Assembly (NCBI GenBank): GCA_035236585.1
Contig: CP141135.1
Coordinates: 1,956,001-2,020,000, forward strand
DNA length: 64,000 bases
Source: Warburgia ugandensis
Taxonomy: Eukaryota > Streptophyta > Magnoliopsida > Canellales > Canellaceae
Direction of reading: 5' to 3'
In this document: positions 24,399 through 34,996 of the stretch, one piece after another
Layout of the letters: each line of letters starts with the position of its first letter
How positions within the stretch are numbered: position 1 is the first letter of the stretch
Notes under the pieces: generated by a model
The model's input: only the letters and a program-made list of their open reading frames with translations
Databases searched by the model: none
What the model was told of the DNA's origin: nothing
Program-made: the position numbers and the translations under genes

Positions 24399-27300
24399 CC
24401 TTTGTTCTCTGGCTTTACTGAATTACTAAGATGTATCAGTGAGGTAATTTGATGGTTCAGATGAACTTGACTAGGAGTGGATAACATATGGTTTACATAC
24501 AGAACTTCAGTGTATATTATAGACACGGAGTTTCAGTGTATAGTCATATACACCTAGTTACTAGATGCAAGGGAAGCTATTGGTATTAGCAGCCACTTGT
24601 TTGGGCTTCCCGCCCACAATCTTTTCTCCCTATCCAAATGGTACTCTCTCAATATAATACGGAAGTGGAATTGAAAGTCAGACTTGTAGAAATAGTCTCC
24701 ATTTCAGTTGCCTATTTTAAGGGGCATCTTCTCACAAAGCCGTTTTGGAATTCAATTCTCTGGTCAATGGCACCTTTCTAAATCCCTGCAGAATTCAATT
24801 CAGCTTGACTGACCTCATTGAAAATCTATTACAGAAAGGCGGCCAATGAAGGTTTTCTGTTTCAGGTAGAACTAATGATTGAGGGAACTCGATGTCATGG
24901 GTTTCACCTTGGTAGAAACTCTGGGATCCACACAATTCCATCGCATTTTCACTGGCCACCCAAGAAAGACGTTGACCAAAAACCATCTTTGATTTTTGGA
25001 CAACAGACTAAAGATGGAATTCACTTGAAATTGGTCATGAATGATGATAAAATGATAAATAAAGGGACTTGCCAGTACTAATATTATGTGCTTAATTTGT
25101 CAACTCATTCAGACTGCTCTAAATAGTTACTGAAGCTGTTAAAGCTACACGGTTCCTAGACTAAAGAGAAAATTACGGTTTTCTTGAAATTACATGTTGT
25201 TTGCAAGTGGCATAATCCAAACCATTCATCTGCTCACATGTTAATCCTTAGGTTTACCTGCAGAGCCATCACATAATTTCCTTTTATGTCACCAAAATCA
25301 TGCAGAGAACAGTTCATTAATTTTGGCCATGCTATTGTAGATTCACCTATTTCCAAAAAGTTGATTCCTGTGACTTGTTTTGGTGCCAATTTTATTCCAC
25401 CATCAATGATTGTCTTCAGACCATCATCGTTAAAGGAGGTGTAATTTGTTCTTGGACCTATGAATTCTCAAGTTGTCCTGCAATCAATTTGAATTAACAG
25501 GAGGATTTGGGAGTTACCTCCTTGCAATGGACGACGTAGTAGCAAAACAGGCAACTGAAGCAAATGATCCAAAGAACATTAAGAACCTATCACTTGGTTG
25601 GATGATTGGATTTCTCTTTGTTGTCAGCTTCCTTGGCCTCTTCTCTGTGGTGCCTCTCAGAAAGGTACCTACTAAAAGAACTTGATTTCCTTTTAATTCA
25701 ATTCAGTATATACAAAGAAATGATCGAAGGGGAGTCTTGGGGCAATGGTTGAGTTGTTACTATGTGACCTGGAGGTCAAGGGTTTGAGGTGTGGAAACAG
25801 CCTCTTGCAAATATGCAAGGTAAGGTTGTCTACTATAGATCCTTTGTAGTCCACCCTTACCCCGACCCTGCATACGTGGGAGCTTCGTGCACTGGGTTGC
25901 CTTTTTATATACAGATAAATGATCATTCTCATCCATGCTATTGAGCAAATAACTGGCAGAAGGAATGCAATGTACTAATAAATATGGGTCAACATTAACA
26001 TACAAAATAATGCATGCATTAGTTTGGCAAAATGGTTGAGTCTACAGACTCTTGTCAGAAGAATATCTACAAGCAGTCTAGCATTGCCAGAAGTTTCCCT
26101 TTTTCTGTTAATTTGCTTGTAAATTCATACTACAATTAGACAATTAGACAAACTGACCGAAGTTTACCTGCTACAGATCATGGTCATTGACTATAAGCTC
26201 ATCTACCCCAGTGGCACTGCAACTGCTCACCTTATCAACGGCTTCCATACGCCCCATGGAGCAAAGCTGGCTAAGTAATGCCAAGGTCCACAACATTGTT
26301 AGTCATTTACCAGTATCTAATCAACCAAACCAATAAAATTTCTGACATTTATGTTTTCTTCTTCCAGAAAACAGGTTCAAGCATTAGGCAAGTTCTTCTC
26401 TTTTAGCTTCCTGTGGGGTTTTTTCCAGTGGTTCTTCACTGCAGGTGATGATTGTGGATTCATAAGCTTTCCAACATTGGGTCTTAAAGCCTACAAGAAC
26501 AAGTAAGCATAACAGCTCACTTTTTTAAATCTCCTTCAAAGAAAATAAACCACCAAGTTAACAATGGATCCTGTAGCAGTTAATATGGTCTGTGAAGTCC
26601 ACACAAGTCAATGGCAAAACCTAACCAAAGTAGAGATCTACCTCTACCAGTCATACAAGTGTGAATTCCCATCAGGAGAGCAATGGGATCGTCGCACAAA
26701 CTCTGTTGCTACCTACTGCTTTTCAACTTTTGGTCTGATGCAATTTATTAGACTCTAATTCTGTTTTTTTCCTTGTTTTTTCATGAATTATTGAGCACAG
26801 ATTCTACTTTGATTTCTCGGCCACTTATGTTGGGGTCGGAATGATCTGCCCTCATATCGTTAATGTCTCAGTGCTTCTTGGGGCTATTCTTTCGTGGGGT
26901 ATTATGTGGCCTCTGATAGACGCTCAGAAGGGCAATTGGTATGATGCGAAGCTCAGTCCAACCAGTCTTCATGGCCTGCAAGGCTACAGGGTATTTAAGA
27001 TAACCAACATCTCATCCTCTACAACAAGGTTGATATACATTGGATCATAGGTTTAAGGAGCATGAGTTGCACCAAGCAAATTACAACCCTGGAATGGTAG
27101 TAACTAATGCTGTCGGGTAAAAATAATGAAATGATTTTAGCTATGGCTTTTCTGCTACAGTACAGTCTAGCATATATCACCCCACTTTGGTTACTCTCTA
27201 ATATTTGACAGAGCCATCAGCGAAAATGCAGAGCTCAGTTTGAAGGTAAATAGAGTTTGACCTGTTCCAGGAACATGCCTCATTGCTGGAAACTGCTGCA

Positions 27301-28563
27301 AACTCCATGTAGTTTCTACCAGTGAGTATTTGGCCGCGTGCAGGCCAAGCATGATCCCGAAAGACATGAAACGACGTTATGCTCCACGGATCAATTGACT
27401 GTGCATGATAATAACGGTTTGCTGTCTTGCAACCTTCTACATTTGCTAATCTGTTGTTACTGCAGGTATTCATTGCTATTGCATTGATCCTCGGTGATGG
27501 CCTCTACAACTTCTTCATGGTCATAAGCCGAACTCTAATTGCTCTTTATAAGCAAGTGCGGAACAAAGAAGCTAGCATAGATCCTATCAATCCTGCTGGT
27601 GCCACCCTCTCCTATGACAATCGAAAGAGGACCGAATTCTTCCTAAAAGACCAGATTCCGGTGCCATTTGCAGTTGGGGGTTACATTGCCATTGCCATCA
27701 TCTCCATCATCACCATCCCCCACATCTTTCCCCAGCTCAAATGGTATTACGTGTTAGTTTGTTATATCTTTGCACCTGTCCTAGCCTTCTGCAATGCCTA
27801 CGGTACTGGGCTAACCGATTGGTCTCTAGCTGCCACCTATGGGAAGCTAGCCATTTTTACAATTGGGGCATGGGCTGGTGCTTCAAATGGGGGCGTGGTT
27901 GCAGGACTTGCTGCCTGTGGAGCTATGATGAGCATCGTATCCACAGCGTCTGACCTCATGCAAGACTTTAAAACAGGCTACATGACACTGGCTTCCCCTC
28001 GGTCCATGTTTGTGAGCCAAGTGATTGGGACTGCAATGGGTTGTGTTATTGCTCCTTCGGTCTTTTGGCTTTTCTTCAAGGCTTTCGATAATGTTGGTGA
28101 ACCAGACTCGGAATACCCATCCCCTAATGGAATTGTGTTCCGTAATATGGCGATACTTGGGGTTGACGGATTCTCATCGCTGCCAAAGCACTGCCTCACT
28201 CTCTGTTATGTGTTCTTTGCCGGTGCTATTCTCGTCAACTTGATCAGAACTCTAGCTGGGAAGAAGGTGGCAAGGTTCATTCCACTTCCAATGGCTATGG
28301 CTATCCCATTTTATCTGGGCGCTTATTTTGCAATTGATATGTTTGTTGGCACGGTGATACTGTTTGTTTGGCAGAGGCTGAACCAGGCCAAGGCAGAGAA
28401 GTTTGCACCCGCAGTTGCTTCTGGTTTGATTTGCGGGGATGGAATATGGACACTCCCTGCATCTATACTTGCTTTGGCCCGAGTGAAGCCTCCTATATGC
28501 ATGAAATTTCTCTCCAGAGGAACAAACGCAAGAGTAGATGACTTCTTGGGAAAATCATCTTAG
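22873..28563 (+). CDS. YSL: Yellow Stripe-Like (OPT family) transporter
   Basis: This is a polytopic oligopeptide-transporter family protein. Most characterised YSL proteins move metal-nicotianamine complexes, and some move small peptides. Six exons join in frame: 22873-23320, 25501-25664, 26177-26274, 26368-26502, 26801-26990 and 27466-28563, all GT-AG. The product is 710 aa, normal for YSL. Residues 1 to about 60 are charged and cytosolic. Hallmarks are [92 protein letters not shown] and, near the C-terminus, [20 protein letters not shown] and ICMKFLSR. Every domain is present and there is no break. Intron 1 (2.2 kb) holds a GA microsatellite and intron 2 holds an Au SINE. The N-terminal motif and [10 protein letters not shown] suggest the YSL5/7/8 side of the family, but a tree is needed for the exact orthologue. 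Confidence 0.95.
24363..24396. repeat. (GA)n microsatellite in YSL intron 1
   Basis: A GA dinucleotide run of about 32 bp sits within the first intron. A shorter GAGAGA run lies at about 23770-23785. Confidence 0.85.
25727..25905 (+). mobile_element. Au-type SINE in YSL intron 2
   Basis: This is a full-length copy with GGGGAGTCTTGGGGCAATGG, the B-box GTCAAGGGTTTGAGG, GAAACAGCCTCTTGCAAAT and GGGAGCTTCGTGCACTGGGT. A 19-bp target duplication (TATATACA-AA/GAT-AATGATC type, two mismatches) lies at 25707-25725 and 25906-25924. It is in the sense orientation, 60 bp downstream of the exon 2 donor. Confidence 0.93.
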
Positions 28564-28824
28564 TTGTAACTAAATGACAGAATTTGTACTTTTACCCAAT
28601 GTATCCAAGTATATGTAGAAGTTAAACCCAACCCTTCTTTAGTCCCTAATTTTCATCAACACTCGAACTGATCTTCATTCCCAATCCAATCTGACTAATG
28701 AGCTTCCTTCCAATCTAATTTCTGAATGGAAAAGGCAGGGCTGACATGCAGAGAAATCCTCAAGGACACCTGCTAGCTTGTCGGCAAACATTATATTGCC
28801 TGCTGAGGAATATTAATGAGATTC
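28564..28824 (+). other. YSL 3' UTR and downstream region
   Basis: This stretch follows the YSL stop codon. I see no strong AATAAA signal and cannot place the cleavage site. Confidence 0.4.
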
Positions 28825-28837
28825 AAGCTCTTTTAGG

Positions 28838-28993
28838 TTCAACATCACGTGACTTTGAGGTCATGTGAGGATTAGAGGGGTGAAAACCGACTCTTGCAAT
28901 AAAAGCAAGTAAAACTGCATACTAGAGACCCTTGTGGTCTGCCCCTGCTCCAGATCTTGCGTCTGCAGGAGTTTTGTGCACTGGGCTACCCTT
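28838..28993 (+). mobile_element. Au-type SINE downstream of YSL
   Basis: The Au blocks are TGACTTTGAGGTCATGTGAG, CGACTCTTGCAATAAAAGCA, CCCTTGTGGTCTGCCCCTGC, GCAGGAGTTTTGTGCACTGG and GCTACCCTT. A 13-bp direct repeat AAGCTCYTTTRGG lies at 28825-28837 and 28994-29006. The first ~20 bp of the head is missing. Confidence 0.88.
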
Positions 28994-29006
28994 AAGCTCC
29001 TTTGGG

Positions 29007-30190
29007 CCTGCAGCTGCCAGTTCTCCAATTCCCTCTAAATTGTGGTCAGTTTTTTCTGCATGCTGGTTAAATTCAACAATTGTTTGCTCGATGTGCCCTC
29101 CAGGAGAAAAAAAAGCCTTAAAAGATGGGTGTTTGCTTCAGCTCAGAAAACCGACTTGAGGAGCAACTCAGCTGACTGGACCTATTCAGAGAATTAGAAT
29201 CAACGAAAAATGTAATCAAATTTTAACTTGCATTATACTCACATGAAGAACTATTGGAAGAGTGCTTGGAACTTGATTAACTGTTGACCATCGATTTGAA
29301 CAAATTTCTAGTTGTTGAATCTGTAACGAATTATCGTTTTTCTTTCCAGGCCCTTGATCAGATTATTGTAGTTCATTAGGTTTTAACCAGTTGGAAATAG
29401 GAAGTTGGCTCATTGGGTAGTATTGGTGCCACTCGAATGGTGACATTGCCAATTCTTTATCTGCAACATAACAACACATAAGAAGTGGGACCCGACAGAT
29501 TATATCAGTTAGATGATCCGGACAGTTGATTAGTTTGCGACTTTAATCTAACCAGATAGTCTCCTATGATCTTTGCCCCACGTGATCGATTTCAATTTAG
29601 GAAGAAGATTGAGGAGTTTTTCTACAGTGTTTGTGCACGTAAGTCAGCAGACATTTGTTCAGGCAAGGGGTACTTAATGAATCCAAACTATTTATCTGCT
29701 AGTCATGCCATAAAAGAGCCATTAAACGGCTTAGATATTGCCAAATGACGAAAATATTTGACTTATATTCCCATCGCTAGCATGGTCCAACAAATGAATG
29801 TTTCCGATCATTGAACAAGGGGGGCCCATTTGCAACTGTGGCAGCCAATGTATGGTATATCTTCTAACTACAGTATACCAACTTGTTGATCAAATGCCTT
29901 GTCATTCCGGATAGCTTTCTTCTTTACGTTGTTCCAAAGACAAGTAACCCCAAAAGCCGTTTTGTTATGGTACCTCGGGCTTAGAATGACTCTTCCAGCA
30001 CGGAGCCATCAATGACGAAAAATCTTGTGGTGGTCCATCAGTTGATCAAGATTCTATTCCCTGGTCAAGATGAGTAAGTATGACTTGTCTAAATTCTAAG
30101 AAAAGAGGTAAGTAAAGCGCACTTGGATTACGAAATTTTTTTAAAGAGGCAAGTAAAGTACACTTAGATTATGAAAAATCTTAGTGGGTC
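29007..30190. other. Spacer, no gene seen
   Basis: I see only short chance frames here, with no repeat shared with other parts of the window. Confidence 0.45.
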
Positions 30191-30325
30191 AAAGGGCAGC
30201 CTTGGAGCACAAAGCTCACGCCTATGCAGGGTCTTGGAAAGGGGCGGATCATGCCTATAGTATGCAGTCTTACCTTACATTTTGCAAGAGGCTGATTCCA
30301 CAGCTTAAAACCCATGACCTCAAAG
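30191..30325 (-). mobile_element. Au-type SINE, head-truncated
   Basis: On the plus strand it starts AAAGGGCAGCCTTGGAGCAC, the Au 3' end in reverse, and runs through CTTACCTTACATTTTGCAAG to CCCATGACCTCAAAG. The tRNA-like head is replaced by unrelated sequence. Confidence 0.85.
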
Positions 30326-30490
30326 TAAGGCTGCCTACCGTGGTTACTTGGATTTATCACGTTGAACGCACTTCTCTTATTATTAGACACTTTTACACGA
30401 TGGACCCTATTTTTGGTTAATCATATGTGTTTATCAAATTTCTCCAACTTCTGATGTCTTGTAATCCAATTATGATGATGGTCATATGAT

Positions 30491-30677
30491 TGCCAAAGAG
30501 TATCCCTGAAGCTTTTTCGTATATATGCAGGGTGCGAGAAAGGGGTAAACCACAAAAGATCTATAGTAAATAGTCTTACCTTGCATTTTTTAACAGGCTG
30601 TTTCCGCACCTCAAATTCATGAACTCTAAGTCCCACGATGGCAACTCAAACGTTGAGCCAAGCCTCTCCTTATATAG
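30491..30677 (-). mobile_element. Au-type SINE, diverged
   Basis: The reverse-orientation blocks are GGGTGCGAGAAAGGGGTAAA, CTTACCTTGCATTTTTTAAC, AGGCTGTTTCCGCACCTCAA and GAGCCAAGCCTCTCCTT. A 10-bp direct repeat GTCATATRAT lies at 30481-30490 and 30678-30687. Confidence 0.83.
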
Positions 30678-31041
30678 TCATATAATCGTAATGTCTACAA
30701 AATAGAGCTTTTTGTGGATTGCTCTTTAGACAATGTTTTTGATCATTCATGTCCTGTGATTGAAAGTGCATTTTTCAGATTCCAAACGCATCCAATTCAC
30801 ATTGTTTTTGGAATAGTTGTCATCCAAAGTAAGAGACATCAGATATAGAGGTCTAGTCCATCAAAGATGGGATCCATATTTTTCATTTAGTCACGCTGTA
30901 TTATAGCATGGCTCTCCTATCTTTAAGCAAGCGAAGATGTTAAAGGCTCCTCTCATGTATAGCAAAATATTTTTTTAGATCTAAACTGTTCATCATGTTC
31001 TGCCCAATAGAAATCAATGCATTTAGATGATATTAACTTTT

Positions 31042-31280
31042 GGGTTTTTTTGCTAAAATGTTATTACTTTTTGGCATTTTTGCAGAAAAATCCAACCATT
31101 TTCCAAATTTTCCATTACATAATTTGCGCCTTTGCAACTTTGCCATTCCGTTTGCATTTCACCCTCGTTCATCGTGTAAACTTTTAAATTTTCAATATTG
31201 CCGCCTACCTGATTTGTTGTGTTATTTCGAATTTCACACATTTCACTGTCTGATTTACCTATTACAGTAGTCGGAGACCA
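31042..31280 (+). repeat. 239-bp dispersed repeat, copy 1
   Basis: This copy runs from GGGTTTTTTTGCTAAAATG to GGAGACCA. It includes TTTTTGGCATTTTTGCAGAA, TCCAACCATTTTCCAAATTT, GCAACTTTGCCATTCCG and TTTCGAATTTCACACATTTC. It is colinear with the inverted copy at 34421-34659 over its whole length. No protein is encoded; the overlapping minus-strand frame is a chance reading. Confidence 0.85.
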
Positions 31281-32825
31281 ACGATGAATGACCGACAATG
31301 GCCGTTTTCTTCGGCCTCTTTCTTTGCCGAAGATCCGCCAGACGAAGATCGCACGACCCTCTTCCCTCAGCCCTCTTTCTTCAGCCGTGAAAGCTGTACA
31401 AAAGCGAATGCAGAACAGTAATGACGACGTACCAATGCCAATCGTATGAGCCTTTTCACCTCTTAACCAACATATCAGTGCGCACTTTCTGATGAATGAG
31501 AACTGCATGAAACATCTAATGAAAAGCTGTCCAGAGTCATGGGACCCAAATGCAGAATTTTCCGGCACTGTCGAAATTTTTTCCTAATCAATTTTCTCTT
31601 TTCTAAAATGATGATGCATTGATGGGTACCTGCTTGGAACCGCATTCAGTTTCTCAAGAAGATGGCTGATTGAGGAGCACGTAGGTTACTACTTCTGCAT
31701 CATGTATTATGTACATAAACAGCTGAGTGAGCAGTGTATGAATGGAGGAAACTGTTGGGGTGGACCCACTATGGTTTATACCCATGTGATAAAAATAGCC
31801 GACATCTAGAAGGTCGGCACCACACTGACTCGGGAAGATCAACAATGATGGCTGACAGTGCATAAAAGATTATTGTAATAGCCGTTAGCTTTGACGATCT
31901 AACAGTTGTAACTATTATAAATAGGATCTAAGAGAGGTGAGAGGTGAGAGATGAGAGAGAAGAGATGTAATGTTTGTATGAGTAGAGTTGAGAGAAGATC
32001 TGGTTTTTAAAGGAGCAATCAGATGAATGGGTCGGATCGTCCAAAGGTAGGTTCATTCATGCAACTGCAAAGTGTGGCCCTTCACAATAACATTCCTCTT
32101 TTGGACTTACTAGATTCAATGGTCAAATGAACAAGTGTGCAAGGAGGTAAGTATATTCGGCTTTCCCTGTACTTTGTATGGTCTGAGGTCTTCCCAGCAT
32201 TACCATTTGTTTGGGTATTTTGTTTGCCTAACTTTGACTGGCATGTGTGGATGGTGATGGGTACGGGGACGGCACTAGTCAAGCCAGCCCCATGTTTTGA
32301 ATTGAATTTCAGGATTTGGATTCCAACTTGAATAGACCCATGTCTCTTTGGGAATTGAATTTCATTGGCAGAATTTAATTTTGGTGAAAAATGATTAGCT
32401 TCGGGATTGCTTTTATAGCTTGAGATGGTGGGCCCCTTGCAATCTGGTGAAAGTGACAGAGCTGCTTCTAATTCCTTCCCTCCTGCAGATGAGATGGGAA
32501 TGCAAATTTTGAAAGTGGAAACGGTTTCGTAGTTGAACGGACCGTCTTAATTCAGTGAATATTAAGCCCATGTTCCATGTGAGTTACAAGTTCTTGATCC
32601 GGCAAACTTGACCAAGGAACTATCTTCTTCTATTTGTTGATCTAACGGTTCAATATCTCAGTGAGTTTCCTTTGCATCCGTTAGATCGTAAGCGAGGTTG
32701 ATGGAGATTCACGTGGGTCATGATCCACAAACCATGTTGAATAACCCCACGTCGGCATACACAGGTGGGCTGGCGTTTACATATTTTGAGTGGGGATGCT
32801 GCAGAGCCTAAAAAGCTAAGCTCCG
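31281..32825. other. Spacer between repeats, no gene seen
   Basis: This region is moderately GC-rich around 31290-31460 and has a GAGAGGTGAGAG-type purine tract at 31930-32000. I found no exon structure or known family. Confidence 0.4.
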
Positions 32826-32893
32826 GTGTATAAAGTTCCCACATATGCAAGATCTAAAAAAGGGACAGACCACAAAAGTCAATAGTGACAAGG
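32826..32893 (-). mobile_element. Au SINE fragment
   Basis: AAAGTTCCCACATATGCAAG followed by AAAAAGGGACAGACCACAAA and AGTCAATAGTGACAAGGTT matches the 3' half of an Au element in reverse. It ends abruptly at the small inverted-repeat element next to it. Confidence 0.65.
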
Positions 32894-32910
32894 TTATATA
32901 TAATACAGAA

Positions 32911-33010
32911 TTATGACGGATTATTCCAAAACCGGATTATATAAATCTACAAGGAATCATCCATCACGATACAGCAAACCGGATTATATGAGTTTTGCCG
33001 ATCAGGCCCG
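32911..33010. mobile_element. MITE-like AATCCGG inverted-repeat element, copy 1 (diverged)
   Basis: It contains TTATGACGGATTATTCCAAA, two AACCGGATTATATRA motifs and a terminal GAGTTTTGCCGATCAGGCCC, as in the next copy. The 5' arm is poorly kept. Confidence 0.55.
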
Positions 33011-33056
33011 AACTATTCAAAACTGTTGTCGAAGGGAAACTATTAAAAGTACCAGT

Positions 33057-33180
33057 AGCCCAATTGGCAAGCTTTATTGAACCGGTTTGCCGGATTGTGC
33101 CGGATTATTTTATATTAATCTATAGAATAATTCGTCATAATCCCAAAAAACCGGAATATATAAGCCTTGGCTTCGGGTCC
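33057..33180. mobile_element. MITE-like AATCCGG inverted-repeat element, copy 2
   Basis: Terminal inverted repeats of roughly 55 bp are visible. The left arm, GCCCAATTGGCAAGCTTTAT then GAACCGGTTTGCCGGATT, pairs with the right arm TCATAATCCCAAAAAACCGG then AATATATAAGCCTTGGCTTC. It is 124 bp with no coding potential, which is the shape of a MITE. No clean target duplication is seen. Confidence 0.7.
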
Positions 33181-33186
33181 TTGCAG

Positions 33187-33283
33187 TCCCCATTGGCAAG
33201 GCTCAGATAATTCAGTTTATTGGATTATGCATGATTGTTACATACAGATTCACAAGGCATAACCCAACGTAATCCAATAAGAG
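33187..33283. mobile_element. MITE-like AATCCGG inverted-repeat element, copy 3
   Basis: CCCCATTGGCAAGGCTCAGA, TTCAGTTTATTGGATTATGC and the inverted end CATAACCCAACGTAATCCAA place it in the same family. The right terminus is incomplete. Confidence 0.6.
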
Positions 33284-34420
33284 GAATGCTAAATTGATCG
33301 CATTCTACGTGCGGTCCAGTGACGACATTTTCTGAAGCCAGCTAGACAATATTTTTTGGAGCCTACCTTTGAATGATCTAACTCGTTCATCTCATTGTTC
33401 AAGATAATATGTTTTATAGATTAAAAAGCATATAATTTGAATGATTCTAGCATCTGAAAAGTATATTAAAATCTATCCTTAAAAATAGATAATTCAGAAA
33501 CTTTATAAACACCACAGTTTTGTGTGTGCTATTGCCTAATTCTCAGATCTAGAGATCCTGGTTGCCAGATCCGTGAAAGATCTGGCATCTTGGTAATTTT
33601 CGTGTGAGTTGTTGTTGTTGTAAGTGGTTCTGGTCGCGAGGGTAAACCTCAAGCCATTAATATGTTGTATGTGAAATGAGATTCTATATGTCACTTCAAG
33701 GGGGTTGTTGGGACTGTTGTTTGTTCTTTTCCTTGTGTTCTTTCAGAACTTGGGATCTCACTCCTTGTGAGCAGGGAACCTCTGTATGTGGGGGATAGCT
33801 TTCCTGCCCGCAGTTGGTTTTGGTTAGCCAAAATCGTCAGAAAAGCTAGTATATAGAAGCCTCCCCATGTGCAGGAATTTTGGTACGTTGAACGGTGGAC
33901 ATCACCCAAATTTAGGACCATTCCTTCTTAGCTTCCTGCTAAAAGAACTCTTTTGGTTTAGAGGGAAAAGATTGCTTATCAGCCTGCTTTGTAAGGTAAT
34001 TGACGATGAGGCCATTTGTTCATCCTTGTTTGTTTGGCAGGTGACGATCACTGCATCTGAATCTCCACTTGTTTCTGTCTGATACTCTTTGTTCTTTCCT
34101 AGTCATCTAATCCTGCACTAATTCGAAGTGTGTGGACCAAATGTGTAGATTTGGACGACTAAAAAAAATATAGAGTTTCAAACAAATAAAAGTGGAGATT
34201 CAGATGGGGTGATTGTATGCTTAAATGGCACTCCGGTGGCAAGGAAATAATTAGTTGATATTGGAGGAGACGACTACTGAGTGTTCCTGGATTACTACCT
34301 TCCTAGGCATTTGACATGATAGGCATACCCATAGAGAGAAGAATATGGTAGCAGAATGTTTGGGGTCGGTTAATTCTATATCTTATAGTACTCATTCTTT
34401 TTTCTTCGGGTCGGTTAATT
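33284..34420. other. Spacer, no gene seen
   Basis: The stretch contains TCACTCCTTGTGAGCAGGG and other mixed-composition sequence. It has no exon-like structure and no repeat shared elsewhere in the window. Confidence 0.4.
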
Positions 34421-34659
34421 TGGTCTCTAACGACGGTAATATGTAAATCAGACGGTGAAATGTGTGAAATTCGAAATAACACAGCAAATCAGGTGGGGGG
34501 CAATATTGGAATTTTAAAAGTTTAGACGGTGAGCGACAGTGAAATGCAAACGGAATGACAAAGTTGCAAAGGTGCAAAATATGTAATGGCAAATTTGGAA
34601 AATGGTTGGATTTTTCTGCAAAAATGCCAAAAAGTAATGGCATTTTAGCAAAAAAACCC
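34421..34659 (-). repeat. 239-bp dispersed repeat, copy 2 (inverted)
   Basis: This is the reverse complement of the repeat at 31042-31280, with exactly the same length and the same two ends (TGGTCTCTAACG to AAAAAAACCC on the plus strand). TTAA occurs next to both ends here, but the outer copy does not show it. Confidence 0.85.
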
Positions 34660-34996
34660 TTAACTTTTTGTGTTGGATATTTGAAAATTATTAATAAAAA
34701 TAGATAGGTTCTGATTTTAAACCCAAAGAAATATACTTTAAAAGCATCCAATAGGCATGGCATTTGATCTCTGGCCTATCTATAGTGCACTGAACATAAT
34801 GAAGAAGAGCCTAGATCTACTGTCGAATTTCTGAAGAAAACTTGATCAATAGCCAAAATTTACCAAAACAACAGCGATATTTATGGGAACATTAACCAGA
34901 ACGGAACATGGGATCTTGTTTTCTGTTTTTTCCAACCAGGATGGAATATTTTGCCAATTCAGTCAGGAATGGAATTCGAAAAGTATGGCAGAAACA

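Noticed and set aside
30040-30060. GATCAAGATTCT, similar to the complement of part of miR172
   Set aside because: Match limited to about 11-12 bases, with no foldback partner nearby and no AP2 coding context.
31053-31568. 171-codon minus-strand frame
   Set aside because: Half of it is the 239-bp non-coding repeat read backwards. No family motif and no splice support.
34421-34659. piggyBac-like element, because TTAA is near both ends
   Set aside because: The other copy at 31042-31280 lacks TTAA at both ends and there are no terminal inverted repeats.
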